Assembly (NCBI GenBank): GCA_003640385.1 | Contig: RCAB01000082.1 | Span: 1 to 64,000, forward strand | Direction: 5' to 3' | Length of the DNA stretch: 64,000 bases | DNA from: Setaria digitata | Taxonomy: Eukaryota > Nematoda > Chromadorea > Rhabditida > Setariidae | Shown here: piece by piece, positions 41,107 through 54,012 of the stretch | Layout: the number at the start of each line of letters is the position of its first letter | Position numbering within the stretch: position 1 is the stretch's first letter | The notes under the pieces: model-generated | Database searches by the model: none | Told to the model about the DNA's origin: nothing | The model's input: the letters and a program-made list of their open reading frames with translations, nothing else | Position numbers and translations under genes: made by a program

Positions 41107-43138
41107 ACTAAGATTGGAAAAAAATTTTAGTGTTGAATGGTGAGGTACCGGAGCAACCGGATCAATTCAACATTAGCAAGAAGCGTTTGATGGCTGAGAA
41201 GAATTCCTTTTGGTGGACCGGTAGTTCCCGAAGAAAAGAAAATCATCGCCTTCAAAAAAAAGCAATCAATCATTGTTATTATTAAATTGAATAACTTTTA
41301 TATTTGCATAAATTTCATTGGAGTTTTTGCAGTGCTTTTTAAATATTTTCAAATTACTAAACTTTTTCTGATGTGAATTTTGTCCTTTTTTTTAAAAAGC
41401 AAAAATCAAAAAATCCTTTTTCTTTTCTCTTTCAAATATAAATTTTATTTTTAATGGGAAAAAAATTTGATAGTACAGATTGAAACTTACTGTGTCATGC
41501 TCGCAAACAAGTTCATTTTGCAAATAACGCATATTTTTATCATCCCAAGATGAATTATCATTATTTAGATAAGCTTGTACAGCAAAATATAGCAAAGTTT
41601 CTTTCGCTGAGTCGAGAACAATTATTTTGGCCTGGAAGAAATTGATTATGAATTAGTTTTTAAAAGTGATGAATGTGAAAATATAAACTAAAGCAGTTCA
41701 AAGGAATAGCAAAAGCATTTGAAAAAAAAAAAGGTTCAGCGAAATATGTTTTGTGAAAAATTATATTGCAAAAATTTTTATTAAAAAAAAAAAAAAAGGA
41801 AGAAATCTAGTTTTGTCATATGTAAATTTTTGCGAGAAAAAAAAGATGCATAAAAAAGAATTATTGTTTTAATCTAAACTAAGCGTATAGATTGATTTGT
41901 AAATGAGATTTAAGCAAAATGCCTTTTCAAATCACCACTGACTTTTAAGAATAATTAATCTTAATTAAATTAAATTTTTTAAGGTTAATTAATTGCTTTT
42001 GCACTCATTAATGAATGAAATCATTTCAATTCACTCACGTGAATGATTTTCTGATTTACGTGTTGGATTTTTTCAACCAATTTTTCCTCTGTTAATATCC
42101 AATTAACAAAGACTTTTTTGAAATATGCCTCAATTTCATCTGTAAACAAATATTTTAAATTTTGATATCGTAAGAAACAAAAGACTTTTTCTAGCTTTTT
42201 TTTTTGCGAATAAGAACAATTAAATTGTTTGGTTTATGTGAAGGCTATAAAAATTATCAATTTCACACTGATAATAAATAAAATGATAATTATTTGATCT
42301 TAATCTGAACTGATGAACATAAGATATTTAAAAAAAAAAAAATTATGTAATAATATTTTATATTACTATTCCATAATTTATTCAGTTTTCTAATTTCTTT
42401 TTAATAATTTGCAAAAGTTTAACTAATAAGAGAATTATAGATTTACTAACAACATTTATAAGCTGGATTTAATGGCACCAGGATAGCACCAAGACTTAGT
42501 GCTGCTAAAACAAAGATAATATAATCTGCAGAGTTTCCCGCATAAGTACCAATTATATCACCATGTTGAACGCCTAATCTTATCAGTGCATTACTCATTT
42601 GTTTGGTTTGATTAATTAGCTCTGAATAATTAATCAGTTTCATCATTTCTGGGTCAATCTGAAATATATTTCATTAAATTGCTGAAATTTTTGGCATCTT
42701 TTCAAAATGACCCATGAACAATGACATACTAAAAGATATTTGGTGAATTTTCTTCTTGTTTTGTCAAAGTTTTTGAAACTTCGAAATTCCCAACTGCCAG
42801 TTTTTATTTTCAATTTTTTTTTCTCTTCTTTTTTTTTCGTTTTTTCTTTTAATTTTTCAAGTGTAAAAAAAGGTGATAAATGATGATGGTATGGATATGA
42901 TTTACAGAAGGAATAAATTTCAATTTCGCCTTGTTAAATTCATAAAAAAATAATTAAATTTAATATAAATCACTGATAGGTAATTAATACTGTTCCACTA
43001 AATTCTTTTCCAAAACGATCCATGACTTACCAGGGCGATTTCATTTTCAAATTGTCCGATGACTTCAAGAAAATATTCGGAAAATGATTTCCTTCCAGTG
43101 ATTGAAATTTTTTCAGGAAAATAATTTCGTACTGGCAT
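37963..43138 (-). CDS. AMP-forming acyl-CoA synthetase (4-coumarate-CoA ligase/luciferase-like)
   Basis: Twelve exons in transcription order: 43138-43031, 42658-42454, 42139-42039, 41631-41491, 41249-41149, 40670-40475, 40250-40079, 39885-39782, 39229-39114, 39024-38910, 38725-38560, 38090-37963; 550 residues, typical of the family. It should activate a carboxylic acid with ATP and pass it to CoA. All hallmark motifs are present: P-loop SSGTTGPPKG (residues about 191-200), MYGTTETGAF (about 342-351) in the adenylate-binding motif, GWYRTGDLGYYD (about 421-432), the GRIKEMIKVRGWQVSPYEIE hinge region, and catalytic lysine K534 in TSTGK. The C-terminus (GSDTT) is not a peroxisomal SKL-type signal, and no clear signal peptide is seen. 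The substrate cannot be told from sequence. A long GT microsatellite sits in the fifth intron. The donor of the second intron (GTTGTT) is weak but preserves phase. Confidence 0.93.
41031..41105. repeat. (GT)n microsatellite
   Basis: About 37 uninterrupted GT dinucleotides in an intron of the acyl-CoA synthetase gene. The length is likely to vary between individuals, and the alternating purine-pyrimidine sequence can adopt Z-DNA. Confidence 0.97.
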
Positions 43139-45769
43139 TTCTAATTAACAATTCCGAGTGATAAAATAATCCATGAAAATGTTACAAATTATGGCATAAT
43201 TTAATTTTGAAAATTTCAATTGAATCAAATTTATTTCGATCGTTTTTACAAAGGCTTCATAATTCAGTCAATTTAATCTAATTATTAAATATTCGATTAT
43301 TCGATTAAATAACTTCAATAATTATTGCATTTTATCAGCTAGATTCATTATCTTGATATACCAGCCTTATTATTAGGCTACTGAAATTTCTCTCCATGAA
43401 AAAATTGACTGTTAACTTCTAATTACACTATCATTAATTACATTAATGAACGAAGATAAAAACCGATCAATTATCATTGATTACTTCTCATTATTCAGCA
43501 AACAGCAAGTTCAAGCTTCTCCTATCAATTGCTATTACAGTTATAGTTATAAAATATTTATTTTTCATTAAATCATCAAATCATGATGAAAAGTGATCAT
43601 TGATCATAGATTTAATTTTAATCAACAATTATCAATATGTGTATTATCAGACCTTAGTATTAGTATTATCTACTACTTAAATTAGAGCTTTATAAAATAG
43701 TTGCCTTTTTTACAATTTTTGCTGTTTTTTTTTTTCATAAATATTCTTTCTTTTTCTTCTTTCAACTCTTTTTTTTTTTTGTTTTTACTTAATTTGCACA
43801 GTTACCAATTGGTTAAAACTTAAAAATCACATGGCACTGGAATGATTCGATAGGTTATTTTTCAAATTTTCTTTTGTCATCCTAGCTGTCAACTTAGAGA
43901 ACTAGTCAGCAAATTATTAATTGCATTTTTTTTTTCTTCTTTTAAATAGAGAAAAAGACTTAAAGAAAAAGAAAAGATTGATAAACAGAAAGAACTTTGC
44001 TGGCTAAAAGAAATGGATCTCAAAAGTTTTATAATTAGTTGCAATTTACAGCATTTGAAAATCATCATTTCTCCATTATAATGTTTGCTAATGATATTCT
44101 TCAACTTCCATTAAACGGAATCATTTGAAATTAGCAGAAGATTGAACTAAGTTATGTGAACTAATAGGGATGCGTACAAGAACGAAATGAGAGCGTGGAA
44201 AATATGCATTTGAATTATTTTATTGTAGTGCTATTTTCATCGGTGAAATAATTAAATTTGATGGATTTAATTAGTCAGAATTAATTACTAACTATTAGCA
44301 AGGGACAGGGAGAAGTGAAGCACTTCTCAGTAGCCTCTCTTTGCTCTTTGCTACTCGAAATATTTTAAAGACAGAAAAAACTCAATTCAGTTCAGTTCAG
44401 TTCAATTCATCATATCAGCAAATCAATCATTTCGTAAACAGTGCACATGTTTCCGATGCTAGTTTCATCAATATATTGTTTTTATAATTCATTTTTGTAT
44501 GCATTTTTTAAATTCTGATTTTATCATTTTCGTCTTGTTTTATTTTATTATACTGGCTGAAGCACATGTTACACTTTCTTGCTTCTTTGAGATACCGGAA
44601 ACCGTACCATACCGGTAGAAATCATTAATTCAGAATAGGTACCAGAATGTATTGTGATAAAAATTACTGATCCAGAATTGCTAATTATGTTTTCTCAACA
44701 AATTTCAACATTTAATAATTAATTTCTTTCTTATTCTTTTAGCTCAAATAATTCAATTGGTCCCTTGTTCAACCAATAATCTATGTAGGTATTCAATGTG
44801 AGAAAAATAAAAAATAAAAATTAAAAAAATGACAAAAAGAAAAAAAAAACTTTTAAAAATTCTCGGAAATTTTTATAATTTTATCATTATTTCAAATAAA
44901 TTCTGTCTTTTTTTAGCTGCTATTTTCCATTATCAATAAATCCATACCAAAATTACTTCGCCATTCTCTTCTCCCGACAGCTAAAGAGTTTATTAGTTCA
45001 AGATAATGAAGAATTTCCATAGCTAGATAATTCATTTAGGATGAAAAAAAAAAAAAAAAAGTGATCATGATATTTCTAGATTTTGTTAAAATATTTCATT
45101 TCACAATAAATTTACCTATTTATATTTCAATTTTATTATTTTAATACATTTTTATTTGTAGCAAAAGGGCTAGAAAAGGAGGAAAATTAAGTTAATATTC
45201 TCTTCCGCTTTTTCTTTCTTGTTTTTGCCACAAATACGAACCAGCAGTAATTAAGATTAATTGATTAATTCATTATCATTGCTAACATTACTTATCAGTA
45301 CTTGATTTTGATGGGTTGGAGAGGAAGAAAATTGCAGCACATCAATTATGCATTTTAACGTTATTGTTACTACCTACCGTTTTTCGTAAGCAAATTTAAT
45401 CAGTTAATTAATTTTTTGCTTACTAATAATGCTTTTGACGGCAAATACTGTATGAAATATCATTTGCTGCCCAGATGTTTCAGTTCAATTAAGTAATTTG
45501 AATTCAATTAATCTCTTAATCCTTCTTCTTTTTTTTTTTATTTTTTCTTCTTTGCTTCTTTTTTTTTTTATGTACTTTATGAAATCAAACTTCACTGTTA
45601 CTACCGTAAGCAAAGTTAATGAGATAATTAATTTTTTTACTTACTAGTAATATTGTAGGCAAATAATGCATGTGAAATTAGTTCTATTAAAATTTTTTAG
45701 TTAAATTAAGTAATCAGAATTGAATTAATCTTTTAATCGTTCTTTCTTTTCTTCTTTTTGTGAATAAAA

Positions 45770-45900
45770 CATATTGATTAATATTGATATTGATATAAAA
45801 AAATATTAATATTGATATTGATATAAAAAATTGATATTGATATAAAAATATTAATATTAATATTGATTAATATTAATATTCATATTGATAAAACATATTG
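45770..45900. repeat. ATTGATAT/ATTAATATT repeat cluster
   Basis: Imperfect tandem units of TATTGATATTGATATAAAAA and ATTAATATT, pure A/T with occasional G. Simple-sequence expansion. Confidence 0.75.
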
Positions 45901-48900
45901 TTTTGCATTGATTAATGCAAAACCTTTATTAGCAATATTTTTTTCAAATTCAATGTAATTTAGTAATATCAAAATTTATCAATTAATGATTTTCAATTTC
46001 TTGGCTATGAACAAAATTTGAAATATTTCACTCAGTGTCGAAATACTTTTCATAAAATTTTGCTGTATTTGAATCATAATTGAAAATAAATCGATACTTA
46101 TTAATACCAATTAATTTATCATTATTAGTTAATGATATCAAATATTTGCTGCATATCTGTAGTAATTTAATGCTTCCACACTTTAATATTTCCATTAATA
46201 ATTATGATATAACATTAAAAAGAGTTTCTGAGAGAAAAAAAGACTCCAAAATGAATGAAATATTTCAATTTTTTTTTTATCATATTTAGGAAATGAAAGA
46301 TTACTAATAAAAATAAAAGATAATTTAAAAAAAATGGAAATTAAGATTACTAATCAAAATTGAAATATAATAATATGCAGTTGTTAGTATAAATTATTTA
46401 CATCGATTGTTTCTTCATTTTACATGTTCAATAATAAGTAGTTTGATAATAATTAACTAATTAGCAGGTTAATAAAAGGGAGTAGAATTTGATACTAAGT
46501 ACATTGATGATATTGCGGAATGTTTTTACGTCTTCTACGTCACGCATAATTTTAGCAGTATTGCTACTAGTTCATTTTTCCTTCACGTAAGCGTACACTT
46601 ATGTTAAATTTTGTATTGAGTCAAATTTGACTGCTTTCTTCCTTACGTTTCATTCCTCTTATTTTTTGCAAAGCTTAAAATTGATTAATATTAATTTATG
46701 TGAGTAAATAACGAATGCTTAATCAATTAATTAACTTATGCAATTGAAATTTCACAATACATGAGAAAATGTATTCAAGAATGTCAAACATTGCTATATA
46801 CTGCAATCAATATCAAAATAATTAATCATTAATTAGTGAATATGCGACTGATTGGAAGGGATAATAATTAATTGAGTAATTAATGTGAAAGTGGATGACA
46901 ATACTTTGTAAAAAACTATTCCTATGTACTCCTAATTGGTTAATTGCAGAATATTTTTTTTTTTGAATTTTTTTCTTTTTTTCCATAATTAAAATTTACT
47001 AATTCTTAGATGATTAATTTGCCATGAATCTTATGTTGATTCGAGTAGTTAGAATAAAAGTATGAATTAATGAAGAGTAAAGTTATTTGACGATTAATTA
47101 GCACATTTATCATTTGATTAATTACAATGATAAATCCCAAAAGCAGTAGATTATTCGTCTATTATTAAATATCTGTAAGTATTCTATTTTAATAGTCATG
47201 GTCAAAATGTGAAATTTTGAGGAAATTTCCGGAAGTTTGCTATTAATTGAATAGTTTTAATTCACTTAAACATGTACATTTTCGAAAAAGTTCTCATTTG
47301 GAGTTAAAAAATTATCACTTACTGAAAATATTCATAAACATTTTCAATGCGATTTACCTGCATAATTAAACCGTAAATAATGAAGCTGTTTAAAATGATG
47401 TGCATATGTAAGAATTCGAAACTATCCGTTTTCCATCATGTTATTTGAAGGAAAAATTTAATTTTAAATATTTCAAATTAAAAATTTTTCTTTTCAATTA
47501 TTCTTTTTCAAAGAGCAGTATTAAAAAAGGAAAAAAAAAAAAAAAAGAGTGTTCATTTTCAATATCAGTAATGAATCCTCTTTCTCGGATATTTCCTATC
47601 CAAAATTGCATCATCTAGTGATAAATGATAACAGTACGAAGATAATTTTGTACTGAAAATTTTGACATTAAACAATGACCAAATCTAATTAGCTGATGAA
47701 AATAACCGAAAAAGAAACAATCTCTTTTCAGTGCTACATGTTTATGAAAATGTTAAAAAGAGAAAAAAAAAAAATTTCCATGACGATTCAGCGATATCTT
47801 CTACTAGTTTGAACCGGAAGTGATCACAAATTTAAAGCCACTTTTCAATCAATTATTTCGATTAAATATACCAGACATTTTCTTTTTTTCTTTCTTAAAA
47901 TAAAAGAAGAAAAATGAATTTTTATGGCAAATAATTTAAGTTAATGATTACAAATTTTTTTTCTTCCTTTCCTTTCTTTCCTCTTTTTCTTTGTATTGAA
48001 GAAACACTCTCTCGTCACATTTTCCTGCCTTTCTCAAGTATATCTTTTGTGTTTAATTTAAATTTTAATTTAAAAACATATATTTTGTGTTTTATGTTTT
48101 TCGGTGCCATCCTTCAGTTGTATAATACTTTTGCTCACAATTCATTTCCATTTTTTCTTTTTTTTTTTTTTTTTTTCAATTTCATTTCAACATACTTTCT
48201 TGTTTACATTCATTTCAATTGTTGGTGTCAGTTGTTTGAGAAAAAAGAAAAAAAAAATTTTAAAACATTTTATTGGTTGAGTAAGAAGAAAAGTTATGAT
48301 ATTATGAGGTGTTTAATTAATGTTACTTTAAGTGATAACTTAGTAATTAGTAACATAAAGAAGAACTTTTGAAATATTAATAAATTGAATGGGCCACTAG
48401 GGAACTAACTTATCACACATTGCTTTTTATTAATGTTAATTTAAATTATCTCATTGATTATTGAGAAGGAAATGATTCTAAAAGATTTAAACACTAACCG
48501 AGAGAGGGCGAGAAAGAATTTCTTTTAAATTAGTGTTACTTAGATCAATCAATTCACTAATTATTCCTTTATTCAAATTCATATTTCATTGTCAATCCAC
48601 TGGATTTAATTTATTTGAATTGAATTTATTTCTATCATTCTTTCTCTCAGTCTATCATTCTTTCTTTTTTTTTTTTGTTTCTTTTTTCTTTTTAGTTTTA
48701 TTTTGATAAACTTTCTTGCTTGAGTTTATTTCAGCTCATATTGATTTTAATTATTTGAGAAATAAAATGGAAATTTTGAAAAAGTTTTTTTAAATATTTT
48801 ATTGGTGTATAATTTAACCTGTTAATTATTCTATACCCTTTTTACTACTAACTAGTGTAAATCACTTTCATGAGTCTCATCTATTGATAAGTTGAAATAA

Positions 48901-50577
48901 TTATGCAGATTACCTTAACCTGTAGTAACAGATAAATTGACTTGTGATAAATTTCAAATTCGCTTACTGTTATTGCTTATTTTTCATAATTTGCAGCAAA
49001 TTTATAATATGTCATCTATGACCTTATCATTTCATCACTATTCTTGTTTCTTTTTTTTTTTTTTTTTGTATTATTATAAATTATATATAATTGGCAAATT
49101 AAAATTTTTCTTTTTATTAAAATTAAAGTAAATTGAAATAAAATTTATTTAGCATGCAAAAGTTTTCAGTTTTTATAATGATTGAAAAATTTAGGCGGTT
49201 ATCGCTTGTTAATATCAAAAAATGTTTTCATCAACTAAGTGTAATTTATTAAAACAAAAATATTTTCTTGCAATCTTTTAAAGTTCAATATAGTGACTCA
49301 AAAAAAAAAAGATAATAATTGAAAAATAAGCTTTAATTTATAAATAATAAGCGAGAATTCATTAAGATGCTAACATGCTCAATGCTAAATTGGTAAATTC
49401 TGTATTAAATGTGATTAATGGAATTTAATTTAGCTATTGAAAATTAAAACGTGATGATTTCCTTTCTTTTTTTTTTCTCTAAATCACTAAATTTGATCGA
49501 AAAGATACTCAATTAGTGATTAATGATTTAATTAGTCTGTACAACAAATTGAATGTTTAAAACAGTTTGTGTCATAAACTTTCTTTTCTTTCTTTCTTTC
49601 TTTCTTTCCAATGCATATGATTGATAAGCAATCACGTCATACTGAAAATTACAAAAAAAAAAAAAAATTCAAGACCAAGCGATACATGTTGAAGGACAGT
49701 TTCTTTTTTTTTCTTTACGACTGATATGAATCGCCATTATCAAATTGTTTACCGCTTATCATTCCCAATCAATCGAATCTCTTTTCGTGATATATTAGAA
49801 TATTTAACAATTATCACTCTTGACCATTACTGTTACAAAGTTAGAGTATTACAAAGCATCATTACTCTCGACTATTATACACTTTCATTATGTGAGGAAA
49901 AGACAAAGCAAAATGACTGAATGGAAGGAAATGAAATAATGCAAACTATCTTTTTTTACTGTTTCAATTCCAACCTGAAATGAGTTTTTTTTTTTTTGTT
50001 GGGAATGAATTATTAATAATATTCAATAATTGAATATTGCTATCTCTATTTGAGTGCCTCTGTGTTTACGTGTGGTGTCATGCGTGTTTTGCGTACGTGT
50101 ACGCAAGATGTGTATGCGTGTCTGTTCCGTCTGAGTTCTCTTAGTACAGTTGAAAATTTTTACTGTCTTACTGGGTCAGCATATGTCGTCAACTAAAATG
50201 GAAAATCAGTAACATCCATCGATTTTTTTTTTTTTTATTGATTAGCATTGATTTATGATCGTTGATTGATTTTTTTTTTCGCCATTGCTAATAACCTGCT
50301 GATCACCAACTGTAATTTAACTGTTGAATTACCAACCGTATCTTTCATTAAACACAATTAATTTCAGTAGTTATTTCATCGATTGTATCATGTTAATTAG
50401 TAATTATTACTAGAGTTCAGTTCATTAGTAATAAGTGATCAGTTCTTATTGAATATCAGTTATTGATTTTTGCAATGAGAAGGTCATAGTGTGCTTTCCA
50501 ATTCATCCATTTATTAATTAGTAAATTTATTTGGCAAAATAATTTTCGTAATTTACATGAGGAATAATACTTCATCC

Positions 50578-50826
50578 AAAAGTTGCGTCTTCTCTGGGAT
50601 ATGATAAGTTGATAACGTGATAATAATTGTTGAATCTTAAATTACGCGTCTTCCCTGGGATATGATAAGTTGATAACGTGATAATAATTGTTGAATCTTA
50701 AATTATGCGTCTTCCCTGGGATATGATAAGTTGATAATGTGATAATAATTGTTGAATCTTAAATTACGCGTCTTCCCTGGGATATGATAAGTTGATAACG
50801 TGATAATAATTGTTGAATCTTAAATT
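50578..50826. repeat. 61-bp tandem repeat, four copies
   Basis: The GCGTCTTC landmark recurs at 50585, 50646, 50707 and 50768, exactly 61 bases apart. Each unit also contains GGGATATGATAAGTTGATAA and TAATAATTGTTGAATCTTAA. Copies 2-4 differ at only one or two bases; copy 1 is slightly more diverged. Confidence 0.95.
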
Positions 50827-52452
50827 ATATGACTGAACAAATGTTGCATATCAGAAATGATATATAATATCATCCATTAAGTCAATTAATTTATCTGCAT
50901 TCGAAGTATGTTGCACCAAGATATTAGCGTCTGTATCGAGATATCATGATATGCATTACGATTATCAACATTTCTTGTGAGATATGAGATTCGTACTGCG
51001 ATATATCCTGATCACTTACGATATATCAAGTGCAAAATTATCAATTCTTTTATCAATGCATCGAAGTTTATGTAAATATGTTAACGTTACCAGTGATATT
51101 TCAATGTTTTTTTTTTCTAAACTAATGAATTATATTAACTTAAAATATTGCTAAATATTTATTGATTATTAGTTTAGCAATAGGTGACCGTACGAAAATA
51201 ATTATAGAAATTTTAAAGAAATGATAACTGATTTGTTTGTCGGTTCCCTACGTCACTTTTCGTTCTTTTCTTTCCTCTTTTTTATTTTTTTATTTTTTTT
51301 GGACAATTTTAAATCTTTTATGATACGAACATAAAAATTTTTTAAAGCTTTTTCTTTACTGCCTCCTCATCATTTTATGCATTCTATATTTGTGAATACA
51401 GTTTTTTTTTTTTTTTTTTTTTTTTTTTGGGAGGAAAAATTTATCATAAATTGTGCTTTATGCTCCAATTATCATTTTTAGCAGTTAATTCAGTTAGTTG
51501 AAAAAAAAAAAAAAGTTTAAAAACAAGCAGACATTATCATTTCCTATATATTTCCCATTAAATATTCGATCTTTTAATGTCTTTTTTTTTAATATCAATT
51601 AATTGGAACTATGAAATATTTCCTTCATATAACGGCACATACACACGTATGCTTACGTACGTCCATGTCTGTGAACGTGAACATGCACGTAAATATGCAG
51701 AAGTTGGTATTAGTAGATGTTTACAAATGTAAAACTTCCCCTAAATTTTTATGTCCATTTAAAACAAAAATTAATTAATTAATGAAAAAAGTCACCATTT
51801 GGCATAATTTAATTGATGCTAATATTTAAGAAATTTATATGAAAGGAAAAGGAAAATGAAAAATATTGAAAATCTAATTTATTATATTTTTTCTTAATTT
51901 TTCTTCTTCCGTTTTTTTTTTTCTTTCGTCTGTCTTTTTTTCTTTTATTTTTTGAATTTCTTCAATTTTAATTTCTTTTTTTTTTCTGTCTTTCCTTTTC
52001 CTTTTTCTCTTCTTTTCTTTTCGTTTTTCTTTTTGAATAAGCTAAGAAACTGAATGAAAGCATTAGTTGCTTTGATAGAAAAAGAATGTGAGATGAAAGT
52101 GCCACAGATGATTGTCGAATGTTACATTAGTTTTTTTTTTTTATGCTTTAAATTTTTTAATGCTAATTTCTAAGTTTCAAAAATTTTTATCACTAAATTA
52201 TCATAATGATATATATATATATATTAGTGATAAACAGTGAGACAAAAACTATAAAAAAAAAAAAAATAAAATGAAAAAAATTTGAGAAGGCAGAAAATGA
52301 ATATTGCTATAGTTATACAGGTATGCTGTAATTATTGTGAAAATTTAATGCTAGCACTTTGATTCTATTTTAATACTGTCTATTGATTTTCATTCTTTCA
52401 ATTTTTTTTTTTATGTTTTCTAAAATTTAAATCTCGGAACCTAATTTGTGAA

Positions 52453-52453
<1 letters not shown>

Positions 52454-52503
<50 letters not shown>
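52454..52503. repeat. (ATT)n microsatellite
   Basis: About 16 perfect ATT units in intergenic DNA. Confidence 0.95.
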
Positions 52504-52505
<2 letters not shown>

Positions 52506-53976
52506 TTTTCGTTTCAGTTTTAGCTAAAATTTTTGAAAACTATTCCTCGAGGCATTTTAATTCTTCGTATTTGAAGTGCTGAAATTGTGAATATATTTTG
52601 AAAATTTCAATCAAGTTTTAATTCATTTTAATTAATTCTACAGCACCATTTCTTCTCTGTACTTTTAATACAAAAGCATATTTGGTTTTGAATTTATTTT
52701 TATTAAATGAGAGGTGAAATGTCATTTTTCTGTTGCTGCGAGAATCGGTGACCCTAAAAATTTTCATTTTAAGAAGTTTAAATTTTGCTGGAAACTAAAT
52801 TTTCATAGAATTTTTCACAAAATTGGACAATGAGAAGAGGCGAAAGAAAATGAAACTAAGCTTGGCTTAGCACCAGTAGCGAACTAAAAAATAGATTGTT
52901 TTTAAACATTTTACAGCAATTCTGTTATTTGGGTCATTAAATTCAAAAATTGGTGCAATATGTAGGAACATCAAAGTTCTCTGCATAATTTTCATTTTAA
53001 ATTTTGATAAATTTCTAACTTTTAATAAATCTTTGAAAATCTGGATATCCAAAACCAGGAAAAAAGAAATCAAATTAGTTCCTTAACTTCATTCTCGATT
53101 TATAATAATGCATTTATCACTTGCTGATTTTTTTTGCACATTATGCTTCTTACATCATTTGTTTCTCACTAAGTTGGTTGGTAATGATTTCACCAAGTTT
53201 TGTTTTCGTTTTTTTTTTTCTTTTTTTTTTCGAAAAAAAAAGAAAAAAGAAAAAGAAGGGGTGTTTCATCGTTTCATTTTAAATTCTCGAATGGCGTGTG
53301 GAAAATTGAAATGCTCTAGTGATGCTTTTTAAAAGAGTATCACTAACTTAAAGTTATCTAAATTATCATTTTGAAATATCATTTTATCGAGTGTGAATGA
53401 TTTAGTGATATATTATTCGTATGTTTAAAGAAAAAAAAAAAAAGGAAAGAAAAGGGAATTTCTTTTCTTTTCTTTTTCTTTTTTATTTAGAAATTTTTGA
53501 CACATAATTCTTGCTTATTATTTATAATATATCAGTAGTTTAATTTTTGCATTTTTAGAAATTAGACAATTTTCTCCCAATTTTATCACGAAGAAAAATC
53601 TTTTTTTTTTTTTTTTTTTAAAGCAATCTGTCAACCAAATTATCGATTGTATTGTTTTAAATTTTTAGAATGTTTTGCAAGGCACTTTATTTGATTTTTT
53701 TTATTTAATAACTATATTTAACATATTATAAAGTTAATTTTCTATTTTTACATTTTCTTCTTGACACTAATTGTCCTTAGTTTTTGAAATTTTCGAAATA
53801 ATTTAACAAACTTCTCTGCACTCTCTCCCATCGAAAAATTTTTTAATCATTGTTTAAAGAATATCATATAGCCTCTAGTTTGCATATATTTGTTTCTTTA
53901 AACGTTAATTCTTTTTCCTTTTCTTTTTGTGCTCTTTTTATTTAACAAATTATAAAATTTCAAAAAAAAAACCGAT

Positions 53977-53988
53977 TTTTTTTTCCAG
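53977..53988 (+). promoter_or_regulatory. Probable spliced-leader acceptor of the hexokinase gene
   Basis: A T-rich run ending TTTTTTCCAG, 24 bases before the hexokinase ATG at 54013, with no upstream exon that fits. In nematodes this is the usual appearance of a trans-splice site. Confidence 0.5.
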
Positions 53989-54012
53989 ATTAAAATAAAG
54001 GATTAATTATTG

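Larger units (their letters stand above)
43139..53988. other. 10.8-kb gene desert rich in simple sequence
   Basis: Lies between the 5' ends of the acyl-CoA synthetase (-) and hexokinase (+) genes. The open frames present are short, low-complexity and without splice context. It contains ATTGATAT-type repeats (45770-45900), a TTTC tract (about 49580-49608), a 61-bp tandem repeat (50578-50826), an ATT array (52454-52503), many A/T homopolymers, and a few short hairpins such as 44310-44328 (GAGAAGTG/CACTTCTC). I see no gene. Confidence 0.6.

Noticed and set aside
47944..48372. 142-codon frame in the 10.8-kb desert
   Set aside because: Phe-rich translation of T-runs; low complexity, no homology or splice support.
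50089..50106. Palindrome TTGCGTAC-GT-GTACGCAA as a regulatory site
   Set aside because: Embedded in an alternating purine-pyrimidine tract, so an 8-bp palindrome is easily due to simple sequence.
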